Assembly (NCBI GenBank): GCA_014378465.1
Contig: JACMNQ010000082.1
Coordinates: forward strand, 53,853-117,852
DNA length: 64,000 nt
Reading direction: 5' to 3'
Origin: Oligoflexia bacterium
Lineage (GTDB): Bacteria; Bdellovibrionota; UBA1018
Below, piece by piece: positions 26,706 through 35,349 of the stretch. Under the pieces are notes generated by a model. The model had not been told where the DNA came from. It searched no databases and saw only the letters and a list, made by a program, of their open reading frames with translations. A program made the position numbers and the translations under genes. Each line of letters starts with the position of its first letter. Position 1 is the stretch's first letter.

Positions 26706-27371
26706 TCAGCTGAATTTCATTTCAGGAACGTCGCCTTCGATGATCAGTTTTGCGGCCGTTGCCGCGCGAATCTCTTCGACCGTCACACCTGGAGCGCGCT
26801 CCTTGAGAACAAGACCTTTCGGGGTGACATCGATCACGGCGAGTTCGCTGACGATCCTCTTCACGACTCCCACTCCCGTGAGCGGTAGAGTGCACTTCGG
26901 AAGGATCTTGCTCGAGCCGTCCTTCGCCACATGCTGCATGGCCACGACCACGTGCGGAGAGCCCGCGACGAGGTCCATCGCTCCGCCCATGCCCTTCACG
27001 ACTTTCCCAGGGATCATCCAGTTGGCAATGCTGCCGGACTCATCGACTTCCATCGCGCCGAGCACCGTAAGGTCCACATGGCCGCCACGAATCATCGCGA
27101 AACTGTCGGCGCTCGAGAAAAAAGCTGAGCCCGGAAGGGCGGTCACGGTTTCCTTGCCCGCGTTGATGAGATCCGCGCTGAGTTCTGAATCCGTCGGATA
27201 AGGCCCGATGCCCAGAAGTCCATTCTCACTCTGAAGAACGACATTGATCCCTTTCGGAATGTAGTTCGCGACGAGCGTCGGGATCCCGATGCCGAGATTG
27301 ACGTAGTAACCATCGCGGAGTTCAAGCGAGATGCGCTGAGCGATCTGTTCGCGAGTCAGTGGAGTTGCCAT
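26706..27371 (-). CDS. scoB: 3-oxoacid CoA-transferase subunit B
   Basis: The beta chain of a succinyl-CoA:acetoacetate-type CoA transferase. The catalytic Glu is in [28 protein letters not shown] and [18 protein letters not shown] are family blocks. ATG 27371 is preferred over the frame's first Met because it has an AAGGGA site and lies four bases after scoA. Together with scoA and the upstream thiolase it would convert acetoacetate to acetoacetyl-CoA and on to two acetyl-CoA, for ketone-body or polyhydroxybutyrate use. Confidence 0.9.
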   Translation of the reverse strand: MATPLTREQIAQRISLELRDGYYVNLGIGIPTLVANYIPKGINVVLQSENGLLGIGPYPTDSELSADLINAGKETVTALPGSAFFSSADSFAMIRGGHVDLTVLGAMEVDESGSIANWMIPGKVVKGMGGAMDLVAGSPHVVVAMQHVAKDGSSKILPKCTLPLTGVGVVKRIVSELAVIDVTPKGLVLKERAPGVTVEEIRAATAAKLIIEGDVPEMKFS

Positions 27372-27375
27372 GAGA

Positions 27376-28131
27376 TCATCCCTTTCGAAGCGTTCTTTTT
27401 TCAATTCGCTTCTCGTAGCCCTTGCCCTGAAAGATGCGTTTCACGTAGATGCCCGGGACATGAACCTGATCGGGGTCCAGACTTCCGATCGGCACGAGCT
27501 CTTCGACTTCGGCGATGGTGATCTTGCCGGCAGTGGCGATCATCGGATTGAAATTTCGCGCAGTCTGGTGGAACACGAGATTTCCCATCGCGTCCCCTTT
27601 CCAGGCCTTGACGATCGCGAAGTCGGCCTTGAGCGCATGCTCCAGAACGTAAGGGCGGCCGTCGAATTCCTTGATCTCTTTTCCTTCAGCGATCAGCGTC
27701 CCATACCCCGTTGGAGTGTAGAATGCCGGAATCCCGGCTCCCCCGGCGCGCAGCTTTTCAGCGAGTGTGCCCTGAGGAGTGAGTTCAATTTCGAGTTTGC
27801 CCGACAGAACCAGGGTTTCAAAAAGCTTGTTCTCGCCGACGTAGCTCGAGATCATCTTCTTGACCTGACCTTTTTCAAGCATCAGGCCGATTCCAAAACC
27901 ATCCACGCCTGCATTGTTGGAGATGCAGGTCAGACCCTTGATGCCAAGCTCAACGAGTGCCGCGATGGAATTCTCGGGAATTCCGCAGAGTCCGAAGCCT
28001 CCGAGCGCGAGCGTGACGTTGTCAGGAATGTCCCGGACCGCTTCACGCGCATCCGCGACGACCTTTTTCATAGGATCGAGCTGGGGGTTCTTCGCACGAT
28101 TCTCGAGAATCATCGCATGAGTCGACATCAT
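27376..28131 (-). CDS. scoA: 3-oxoacid CoA-transferase subunit A
   Basis: The alpha chain (251 residues) of the same heteromeric CoA transferase. It carries the CoA-binding glycine motif in [17 protein letters not shown], then [17 protein letters not shown] and [15 protein letters not shown], all characteristic. The start overlaps the thiolase stop by one base (TGATG) and a second Met directly follows. The order thiolase-scoA-scoB forms one leftward operon. Confidence 0.91.
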   Translation of the reverse strand: MMSTHAMILENRAKNPQLDPMKKVVADAREAVRDIPDNVTLALGGFGLCGIPENSIAALVELGIKGLTCISNNAGVDGFGIGLMLEKGQVKKMISSYVGENKLFETLVLSGKLEIELTPQGTLAEKLRAGGAGIPAFYTPTGYGTLIAEGKEIKEFDGRPYVLEHALKADFAIVKAWKGDAMGNLVFHQTARNFNPMIATAGKITIAEVEELVPIGSLDPDQVHVPGIYVKRIFQGKGYEKRIEKRTLRKG

Positions 28132-29309
28132 CAGAGCATCTCAACGCAAATGGCGGTGGCTTCGCCGCCACCGATGCAGATGCCGGCGATGCCGCGCTTG
28201 AGGTGATTCTGCTTCAGCGCGGAAACGAGGCTGACCAGAATGCGAGCGCCGCTTGAACCGATCGGATGACCGAGTGAGATCGCGCCGCCGTGAATGTTCA
28301 ATTTTTCGTTCGGGATTTCAAGATCCCGCTGCGCGGACATCGCGACGAGCGCGAACGCTTCGTTGATTTCAAAGAGGTCAACATCCTTGACGGCCCAGCC
28401 GGCCTTCTTGAGTGCCTTGTTCATGCCTTCAGTCGGGGCGGTGGTGAACCACCCCGGAGCGGCTGCGTGCGAACCGTAGGACACGATCTTCGCAAGAGGT
28501 TTCACGCCAAGCTCCTTGGCTTTTTCAGCCGACATGAGCACCAGTGCGGAAGCGCCGTCATTGAGAGTGGACGCATTGGCCGCGGTCACGGTTCCTGCCT
28601 TGTCGAAAACGGGCTTGAGGCCGGCCATTTTTTCGAACTGAACTTTCGAAGGACCTTCATCGGTGTCAAAAAGAGTGGTCTCGCCTTTTCGGCCCGCCAC
28701 GGTGACGGGGACGATCTCGTCTTTGAACTTGCCGGCCTTCTGCGCGGCCTGTGCGCGCTGAAAGCTCTGGGTTGCGAAATCATCCTGCTCCTTGCGGGAA
28801 AAATTCTTTTCCTTCGCGCAGAGTTCGGCGCAATTGCCCATGTGCTGATCGTTGTAGGGGTCCCAGAGTCCATCATGAATCATCGAATCAATGAAAGGCG
28901 CGTTGCCCATGCGAAGGCCTGAGCGCGCATTCGCCAGAAGGTAGGGAGCCTGGCTCATGCTTTCCATTCCGCCGGCAATGACGACGTCCGCGTCTCCGAG
29001 CAGGATGGCCTGAGCGCCAAGCATGACCGCTTTCATTCCGCTGCCGCAGACTTTGTTGATGGTCAAGGCAGGAACGGAGTTTGGAATTCCACCGTGAAGG
29101 GCAGCCTGCCGAGCGGGGGCCTGGCCTTCACCTGCAGTGAGGACATTTCCCATGATGACTTCTGAAACTGCACTGGCAGGGATGCCAGCGCGCTTCAAAG
29201 CAGCTTCGATCACGATCGCTCCGAGCTTCGGGGCCGGGATCGTGGAGAGACCTCCTTGAAAACTTCCGATGGCGGTACGGGCAATACTGGCAATGACGAC
29301 TTCACGCAT
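28131..29309 (-). CDS. Acetyl-CoA C-acetyltransferase (thiolase)
   Basis: A biosynthetic-type thiolase of ~392 residues that condenses or cleaves acetoacetyl-CoA. It has the acyl-enzyme Cys in [30 protein letters not shown] His motif (read as [17 protein letters not shown]) and the general-acid Cys in [16 protein letters not shown] 29309 is chosen because AAGGAGCC lies just before it; the longer frame from 29372 adds a non-conserved tail. It heads the operon with scoA and scoB. A PHB role is possible, but no phaB or phaC is in view. Confidence 0.9.
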   Translation of the reverse strand: MREVVIASIARTAIGSFQGGLSTIPAPKLGAIVIEAALKRAGIPASAVSEVIMGNVLTAGEGQAPARQAALHGGIPNSVPALTINKVCGSGMKAVMLGAQAILLGDADVVIAGGMESMSQAPYLLANARSGLRMGNAPFIDSMIHDGLWDPYNDQHMGNCAELCAKEKNFSRKEQDDFATQSFQRAQAAQKAGKFKDEIVPVTVAGRKGETTLFDTDEGPSKVQFEKMAGLKPVFDKAGTVTAANASTLNDGASALVLMSAEKAKELGVKPLAKIVSYGSHAAAPGWFTTAPTEGMNKALKKAGWAVKDVDLFEINEAFALVAMSAQRDLEIPNEKLNIHGGAISLGHPIGSSGARILVSLVSALKQNHLKRGIAGICIGGGEATAICVEML

Positions 29310-29480
29310 GGCTGGCTCCTTGATCAAAATGGGAAAAGCAAGTGTCTGAATCACTTCAGTCATACCCCTCAAAACGGCGGAGTTTCCACAGAAATTTCAG
29401 GATTCCCCACCCTCCAGGGCCAAAGGCAAGCTCTCCGCTTTGATCTTGTCTCCGGGAGCCGCTTCGGTTTAGAAGAGGGC

Positions 29481-30665
29481 ATGCGAAACCCCTTCAGAAG
29501 CCCCCTGTCGAACCTCCGGTTTGCCTGCACGCTGCTTGCTGCGGCGAGTTGCAGTCTGATGGCCGCTCCCCATCCCGCTTTCGCCAGCGCGGCCGCGTTC
29601 GCCACGGACTTGCCCGATCTCGTCGAAAAGACGTTACCGGGGGTGGTCAACATCAGCTCCACCACCGTCATCAATTATCAAGTTTATGGAATGAACGATT
29701 TCCTCCAGCACTGGGGTTTGCCCCAGGAACACAAACAGACTTCGCTCGGCTCAGGATTTCTGATCGACAGACAGGGCTTCATTCTCACCAACCATCATGT
29801 CATCGACCAGGCGACTGAAGTGATCGTGACTTTGATTGATCGTCGTCAGTTCAAAGCGAAGATCATCGGCAAGGACCAGAAGAGTGATCTGGCCCTGCTT
29901 CAGATTCGGGAGCAGATTCAGGACAAAACAGGCGGCAAGGCCGGGGGCAGGAGCGCCGACCGGGAAGCCCCCGTCAGGACTGCGCCGATGTCGAAAGATT
30001 TCGCGTTTGTCCCGCTGGCCAATTCAGACACTGTCCGCATCGCGGAACCCGTCTTCGCAGTCGGAAATCCCTTTGGTCTCGCGCACACGGTCACCACCGG
30101 CATCGTGAGCGCGAAGAACCGCACCATCGGCATCGGACCCTTCGACAATTTTCTTCAGACCGATGCTTCAATCAATCCGGGCAACTCCGGGGGTCCGCTC
30201 TTCAACTTCAAGGGCGAAGTGATCGGGATCAACACCGTCATCTTCTCCAAGACCGGGCAGAGCGGCGGCCTCGGATTCGCGATTCCCATCAACGCTGCCA
30301 AAGCCGTGATCGACAATCTCAAACGCTACGGCCGAGTCCCCCGCCCTTGGCTGGGCATCCTGTCTCAACAGATGACGCCGCAGCTTCAGGCGTACTACAA
30401 CCTGCCGATCGCCAGTGGAGTCATCGTCATCAACCTCGTGCAGTCCGCCCCGGCCGACGACGCGGGAATTCGTCAAGGTGACATCATCGTCTCCGTCGAT
30501 GGCGACACCGTCGCTGAGCCCAATGACCTCGAAAGATCTCTCAACCGCAAGAAAGCCAATGAGAGCACGAAACTCAAGATTCACCGGGGCCGAAAAGTTC
30601 TTGAACTGAACGTGAAACTCACGGAACTCCCCAACCTCGATCAACTCCCGCAAGGAATCATCTGA
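29481..30665 (+). CDS. HtrA/DegQ-type periplasmic serine protease with one PDZ domain
   Basis: A ~394-residue trypsin-like protease for envelope protein quality control. ATG 29481 follows AGAAGAGGG and starts a signal peptide ending near AFASA. Catalytic residues are His106 (LTNHHV), Asp136 (KSDLALL) and Ser236 (NPGNSGGPL). A Gly/Arg-rich insertion sits at 149-165. One PDZ domain follows (~290-385; GVIVINLVQSAPADDAGI), so it is DegS-like in domain number but lacks an evident membrane anchor. It diverges from the thiolase gene across 171 bases. The next gene starts one base after the stop. Confidence 0.87.
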   Translation: MRNPFRSPLSNLRFACTLLAAASCSLMAAPHPAFASAAAFATDLPDLVEKTLPGVVNISSTTVINYQVYGMNDFLQHWGLPQEHKQTSLGSGFLIDRQGFILTNHHVIDQATEVIVTLIDRRQFKAKIIGKDQKSDLALLQIREQIQDKTGGKAGGRSADREAPVRTAPMSKDFAFVPLANSDTVRIAEPVFAVGNPFGLAHTVTTGIVSAKNRTIGIGPFDNFLQTDASINPGNSGGPLFNFKGEVIGINTVIFSKTGQSGGLGFAIPINAAKAVIDNLKRYGRVPRPWLGILSQQMTPQLQAYYNLPIASGVIVINLVQSAPADDAGIRQGDIIVSVDGDTVAEPNDLERSLNRKKANESTKLKIHRGRKVLELNVKLTELPNLDQLPQGII

Positions 30666-30666
30666 A

Positions 30667-31407
30667 ATGGAAAGTCGCAAAGGCAATTCGACCCGTGTGG
30701 GACGCATCGGAAAATCGGCGGAGCTGCCGCCTGATTACACGAATCTCGTGAAGGACATCTTCAGCACCAACTTCGGCGACGGACTCAAAGCTTACCGCAA
30801 GCATGCCCCTTCCTGCCGCTTCGCGGTGACTGGCGCCATCTACGCCAATGAGATCATCCTCGCGATTTCCCTCGTTCAGGACGGCGCCCTCGCTGCGACA
30901 ACCGTGATGTCGAGCGTGGACTTCGATCCCAAGGCCAGCGCCCCGACCGCGCAGGACCTGCTTGAAGCAAGTGTCGACGCGATCGGAACGATCTATGAAG
31001 ATCTCCTCAATCCAGCGAAACCCGACCGGCTCGAACAGCTCGCGTCAGAAAGCCTTTCAGCCTTTGAGGAAATTCCGTTTGAATGGACCCGGATTGAACT
31101 CGATCGCTACAAGATCTTCGTGAAAGTCGACAAATCCAACCCCGAACTCGAAAAACTGGCGGACGAATGGCTGGAGAAGCACGATCCTCAGGAAGATCAC
31201 ATCCAGCAGCAGAATGAAAAGGACACTGCCGCCCTCTTCGTGACGGGAGAAAAGGCGAAGAAGGCCGCAGCGGGCAAAGCGGATCTCGAAGAAGACGAGT
31301 CTGAAGCAGATGATGGAATTGACGACGACGCCGATGAAGATGATGACAACGGCGCTCGTGGCAACAGCACAGTGGGCAAAGTTGGAAGAAGCAAGCTGCC
31401 CCATTGA
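30667..31407 (+). CDS. Cytosolic protein of unknown function with acidic C-terminus
   Basis: A 246-residue protein with no recognised family. Residues ~20-175 look globular, with no signal peptide or membrane helix. From ~205 the sequence turns strongly acidic (LEEDESEADDGIDDDADEDD) and then ends in a basic GKVGRSKLPH. The N-terminus (STRVGRIGKSAELP) and this tail share a short GRIGKS/GKVGRSK motif. The start follows the HtrA stop by a single base, so the two are co-transcribed. Confidence 0.55.
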   Translation: MESRKGNSTRVGRIGKSAELPPDYTNLVKDIFSTNFGDGLKAYRKHAPSCRFAVTGAIYANEIILAISLVQDGALAATTVMSSVDFDPKASAPTAQDLLEASVDAIGTIYEDLLNPAKPDRLEQLASESLSAFEEIPFEWTRIELDRYKIFVKVDKSNPELEKLADEWLEKHDPQEDHIQQQNEKDTAALFVTGEKAKKAAAGKADLEEDESEADDGIDDDADEDDDNGARGNSTVGKVGRSKLPH

Positions 31408-31500
31408 AGAGGATCACCTGACTCGCCTAAAGCTGCTGACTTCGCCTAAATCGTCATAATCCATGGATATCAATCACTTTGTTTTAATTCTTGTAAGCTT

Positions 31501-31513
31501 GACTAATATAGTC
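31501..31513 (+). promoter_or_regulatory. Operator-like palindrome in AT-rich promoter region
   Basis: GACTA-ATA-TAGTC is a perfect inverted repeat with a three-base centre. It sits in a very AT-rich leader 13 bases before the lipoprotein start and contains a TAATAT that could be a -10 box, with TTGTTT (31479-31484) as a loosely spaced -35. Further upstream, CTGACTCGCCTAAA and CTGACTTCGCCTAAA occur as near-direct repeats (about 31419-31450). Binding of a repressor here is inference. Confidence 0.35.
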
Positions 31514-31525
31514 AATAATTAATGG

Positions 31526-33781
31526 ATGACAACACTTGGAACTTTAAATCGCTATTCATGGACGCTTGCCGTGGCTTTCGCAACCTCACTGCTCGTGGGA
31601 TGTGAGACCCTCGAAAAGACGTCGACGACCGGGGTCACGAGTGTCACTCCCAGCACGCCTGGCAATTTTTCGAGTTCCGGAAAGAATCTAACATTCAATA
31701 TCAGCGGCTGGGCTGATACCACGATTGGAAACACGTCGTCTGGATCCAGCCTGACCGTCACCAATACGAGCAGTTCCGACCTCACGATCGTCGGAATCGG
31801 ACTGAAAGCTGGCGGCGACTTCCGAGTTGCCGGCACTACCTGCTACATGGGAATGCTTCTCAAGGCTGGTAAAGTCTGTCACGCAGTCGTGAACTTCTCT
31901 CCTTCCGCTTCCGGTTCCCTTTCTGATCAGATTAGCATCCAGTACAGTGGCCGTGAGGGTGCGGGCGCCGAAACCCTCACCGTTTCTGCCAAAGGTCTTC
32001 GCCCGGCACAGCTCGCCTTCTCGTCCGCCGTTTTCGCGGACACCGTCGTCGGCACTCAAACAGCGGCGAGTTTCATCACGCTCACGAACCTCGGTCAGAG
32101 CCGGGCGGAATGGAGCGCCCCCTCTCTGATGTCGAACAACCAGTTTCAGATTCAAGGCGGAACCTGTGGCACCAGGTCATTTCTCAATCCCGCTGAGTCG
32201 TGTAGTCTCGGACTCGTGTTCTCCCCGAGTACGGCAGGCACACGAACCTCGGACCTGGCCATCACTTATTCGGATGGTAAATCGCCGATTGAAGCCCGAA
32301 GGTCATTCTCGGCCAACGGAGTGAGCCCCGCTTTGCTTTCATTGAGCTCGGTGGTCTGGCCTGCCATCACGGCCGGAGCCAGCGAAAGCATGACTGTGGT
32401 GGTGACCAATACCGGAAGCGCCACAGCAACAATTACCGGCAAGACTCTGCTCACGGGCGTCCCCTTTTCAACCAGCGGCGGCACCTGCTCCATCGGGAGC
32501 AACCTGGTCAAAGACGCCCAGTGCACGGTCGTACTGACGTTCGCACCTCTCGCTGCGCAGACCTTCAATGACCAGCTTCAGATCCGTTACTCGAATGGAG
32601 CAATTCTGGCCAATGCCACGACTTCTTTTTCGGCGGACGCTCGGGTTCCCGCACAGCTCAGTTTCACCCCCGCTTCACTCGATTTTGGAAGCGTCGCCAC
32701 CGGCGCCACCAGCACCCTCAGTGTGGTCGTTTCCCACTCCGGTCAGTCAGCGGCAGCTTCACTGCTGGGCTCCCTTCTCGCGGGCACGCAATTTTCGATC
32801 GTTTCGGATTCGTGTACTGCAAATTCACTCATGGCCCCCGCCACTTGCTCGGTCAGCCTGAAATTCAATCCGAACAGCACAGGGGCCAAGTCAGATACCT
32901 TCAAGATCAACTACGACAACGGCGCCGGGCCCACTTTCGCGATTCTGGCCCTTTCCGGAAATGCCACGGGCGCCGCAGCCGTCACCGTGGCGGCCCTGCA
33001 GATCAATCAACCGTTTCGCAGTCCCACTGCTTGGACTGAGCCCAATGGCTCCCGGATCAAAATGACTTTTTTGCCCGTGACCGGAACCTCAGTCACCTAT
33101 GAATGCCGGGTCGCTCTCAAATCGACCGGCATTGCAAACGCCACTTACGCTCCCTGTGATGGCAGTACCGGCACACAACCGGAGTATGCTGCCGCCAATT
33201 CTCTGACGGCCAACGGAACTTTCACGATTGAAGCACGCGCGAAATCGCAGGGAATTTACGGCGCCAGCGTGCGGCTGGACTTCTACGCGCACTCCGAACT
33301 CGTCGGGGTACAGCTTTGTGATCTGAGCGGACTTGCCAAAGACGACGATTTCTTTCAGGCGGCCTCGACCTACCTCGACACTTCGACCCTTTTTGGGAAC
33401 GCGACGACTCTCGTCAATCCAAAAATTCACGTCGATTACAGTGATGGCGGCATGGGAGACACCAAAACCCTGAGAAGATCCATGAAAATGTCTGGCGACA
33501 AAAAATTGATCCTCTTCGAGAGAAACTATGCCTCCCGCACTTCTGGCCAGTGCAGCATCGTGGACCATGTGCGCCTGAACTGGCACAGATCCGGCGGAGG
33601 CTGGAACTCTTCAACAGTCGCATGCTCCACCGTGGTCTTCAATGCGGCAGGGGATGCAGCCTGCTTCGATGCCCAGGCGAAGTTCACGGGTTACCGTTCA
33701 GCCTTTCGTCAACTGCTGAGAGAGCCGAACTCCGACTCAAACATTATCTTCAGAACCAAGGGGTTAGTTTTTCCAGATTGA
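31526..33781 (+). CDS. Choice-of-anchor D (ASH/HYDIN-like) repeat lipoprotein
   Basis: A 751-residue lipoprotein; the signal peptide ends in a lipobox (LLVGC) near residue 26. Four consecutive ~105-residue immunoglobulin-like units of the choice-of-anchor D type occupy residues ~50-490. Each has a strand like SLTVTNTSSSDLTI, a central Cys pair (e.g. GTCSIGSNLVKDAQC) and a closing LTFAPLAAQ-type turn. The last ~260 residues are a different Cys-containing domain without a match. It is probably displayed on the cell surface. It is read in the same direction as the RT operon but is separated from it by 191 bases. Confidence 0.7.
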   Translation: MTTLGTLNRYSWTLAVAFATSLLVGCETLEKTSTTGVTSVTPSTPGNFSSSGKNLTFNISGWADTTIGNTSSGSSLTVTNTSSSDLTIVGIGLKAGGDFRVAGTTCYMGMLLKAGKVCHAVVNFSPSASGSLSDQISIQYSGREGAGAETLTVSAKGLRPAQLAFSSAVFADTVVGTQTAASFITLTNLGQSRAEWSAPSLMSNNQFQIQGGTCGTRSFLNPAESCSLGLVFSPSTAGTRTSDLAITYSDGKSPIEARRSFSANGVSPALLSLSSVVWPAITAGASESMTVVVTNTGSATATITGKTLLTGVPFSTSGGTCSIGSNLVKDAQCTVVLTFAPLAAQTFNDQLQIRYSNGAILANATTSFSADARVPAQLSFTPASLDFGSVATGATSTLSVVVSHSGQSAAASLLGSLLAGTQFSIVSDSCTANSLMAPATCSVSLKFNPNSTGAKSDTFKINYDNGAGPTFAILALSGNATGAAAVTVAALQINQPFRSPTAWTEPNGSRIKMTFLPVTGTSVTYECRVALKSTGIANATYAPCDGSTGTQPEYAAANSLTANGTFTIEARAKSQGIYGASVRLDFYAHSELVGVQLCDLSGLAKDDDFFQAASTYLDTSTLFGNATTLVNPKIHVDYSDGGMGDTKTLRRSMKMSGDKKLILFERNYASRTSGQCSIVDHVRLNWHRSGGGWNSSTVACSTVVFNAAGDAACFDAQAKFTGYRSAFRQLLREPNSDSNIIFRTKGLVFPD

Positions 33782-33804
33782 TCAAACTGAGGTATTCTGT
33801 TCAG

Positions 33805-33950
33805 GCTACCCTGGTGATTCTTGCAGATTCAGTTCTGCAAAAGCAGTGAAATCAGCGGAGATCGCGGTCTGGTTGATTTCGAAAAGTTGGATACCGAAGT
33901 CGGCGATAGGTCGGCTAAGCATTCAAATCCTCGCCAGGGTAGCGCTTTTT
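33805..33950 (+). ncRNA. Putative structured RNA upstream of the reverse transcriptase
   Basis: GCTACCCTGGTGA (33805-33817) pairs with TCGCCAGGGTAGC (33931-33943), 13 pairs with one G-U, and is followed by GC and five Ts (33946-33950). Inside lie TTGCAGA/TCTGCAA (33821-33827 with 33834-33840) and GAAATCAGC/GTTGATTTC (33848-33856 with 33872-33880, one G-U). A weak promoter TTTCCA-17-TATTCT (33770-33798) would place the transcript start at about 33805, the first base of the closing stem. The element ends 22 bases before the RT start codon. The layout resembles RT-associated ncRNAs (retrons, DRT systems), but no family was recognised. Confidence 0.5.
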
Positions 33951-33972
33951 CGTCAAATCGCCGTCGCCATCG

Positions 33973-35349
33973 ATGGCTTTACTCTGGGAAGAAACAGTGC
34001 AGGAAGCTCTGGAAAAATTCATCAGTGATCCGAGGCGATACCGGAATCGCCTCGAAAAACTTCAAAAGAAATACGGTCCTCGAGGCCAGGCTTATGAGCT
34101 GAACCAGGGTGGAGCCTACCTCATCGACTTCATCGATGATCAGAAAAAGCTCGCGCAGCTCATCGCAAGTGCCGTTCGGGACGGAAGCTACCGGCTCTCC
34201 CCCGCTCGCCTCAAGACCCTTCATCTGGACAAAGAACGGATCATCTACAGCTTTGAACTCCTGGATCTGCTCATTCATGGGGTGGTTGCGGACGCACTGA
34301 TGGTCACCTTGCGAGAAAAATCATCCAGACACCTGTATTCCTATTTCGCCGGCATTTCAGCGCTCACTCCCCTCCACGAGTTTTCAAAGTTCATCCGCAA
34401 GCACCGCAGTGACGTCTTTCAGGTGGAGAAGCGGGGCCAGTATGTGCTGCGCTTCGACGTCAAGAAATATACGGAGATGATCCCGGTCGGCCAGGCATCT
34501 CCGCTCTGGGACCAGCTGGTCCAACTTGTCAGTCCACAAACGCTTCGCAAGGAAACCCTCACCCTTCTGAAATCCGTGGTCAGGCCCGAAGTCAGAAATG
34601 ACGATGGAACTCTTTTCACGCCGCTTTTCGGAGTTCCGACGGGCTCGCCCATCAGTACGCTCATCGCGAACCTGTACCTCGCACCCATCGACCGGGCTCT
34701 CGAATCGATTGAAGGCGGTTTTTACGCGCGTTTCGGAGACGACTTGCTCTTCGCCCACCCGGATCCTCAGATCACCCGGGAAGTTCTGCAAACAGTATCT
34801 CTCGAACTCAAGCGGCTGGGTCTCGAAGCCAATCTGGAGAAACAGAAAATTCTGTTTTTCAATGGCGCAGGAAGGCCTTCTCCCCACTGGCCTGAAGCTC
34901 AAGGCACCGAGTACCTCAATTTCTTGGGCCACCGAATTGCCTTCACTGGAGCGGTACAGCTCAACTCCGAGAAACTCCATCAGACGATCGAAGATCTTTG
35001 CAGTCGCCTGTCCGCTTCAGGGAAAAACCTCATGGGCCTGGTTCCCACCGAAAGAGGAAAAGTTCTCTGCCAGATCGCAAACGATGCCCTGACTCCGAGT
35101 CACCCGTTCGCACTTCCCTACTCCCACTTTCTCACGCGCGTTCTCAATGACCGAAAGCAGCTGAAGCAGCTGGACTACACCATTGCCCTTCACATTTCTC
35201 AGCTCGTGTCGGGCGTATCCGGAGTCAGAAGCTTTCGAACGGTCGCTTACCGGACCCTGCGCGAAAAGTGGCAGCTCAAGTCTCTGGTCAAGATCCGAAA
35301 CACCCATGAGAACCGTGAACTCGCGCAAGGGCCAGGTCTCCATCGATGA
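33973..35349 (+). CDS. Reverse transcriptase of unassigned group
   Basis: A 458-residue RNA-directed DNA polymerase. Finger region: ERIIYSFELLDLLIHGVVADAL. Motif A: YVLRFDVKKYTEMIP (Asp162). Motif B: GVPTGSPISTLIANLYL. Motif C: YARFGDDLLFAHP (Asp256, Asp257), FGDD instead of the common YxDD. Motifs D and E are LGLEANLEKQKILFF and EYLNFLGHRIAF. The last ~110 residues are helical and match no known thumb, maturase or endonuclease domain. Retron NAxxH and VTG motifs are not seen. ATG 33973 is the first in-frame start after a stop at 33940; it has no clear Shine-Dalgarno. It overlaps the membrane-protein gene by ATGA. Confidence 0.85.
   Translation: MALLWEETVQEALEKFISDPRRYRNRLEKLQKKYGPRGQAYELNQGGAYLIDFIDDQKKLAQLIASAVRDGSYRLSPARLKTLHLDKERIIYSFELLDLLIHGVVADALMVTLREKSSRHLYSYFAGISALTPLHEFSKFIRKHRSDVFQVEKRGQYVLRFDVKKYTEMIPVGQASPLWDQLVQLVSPQTLRKETLTLLKSVVRPEVRNDDGTLFTPLFGVPTGSPISTLIANLYLAPIDRALESIEGGFYARFGDDLLFAHPDPQITREVLQTVSLELKRLGLEANLEKQKILFFNGAGRPSPHWPEAQGTEYLNFLGHRIAFTGAVQLNSEKLHQTIEDLCSRLSASGKNLMGLVPTERGKVLCQIANDALTPSHPFALPYSHFLTRVLNDRKQLKQLDYTIALHISQLVSGVSGVRSFRTVAYRTLREKWQLKSLVKIRNTHENRELAQGPGLHR

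Noticed and set aside
33805..35349. Classical retron (msr-msd plus retron RT)
   Set aside because: A closing inverted repeat upstream of an RT fits, but the RT lacks the NAxxH and VTG motifs and YxDD, and no branching-G context was identified. Kept as an unassigned RT with ncRNA.
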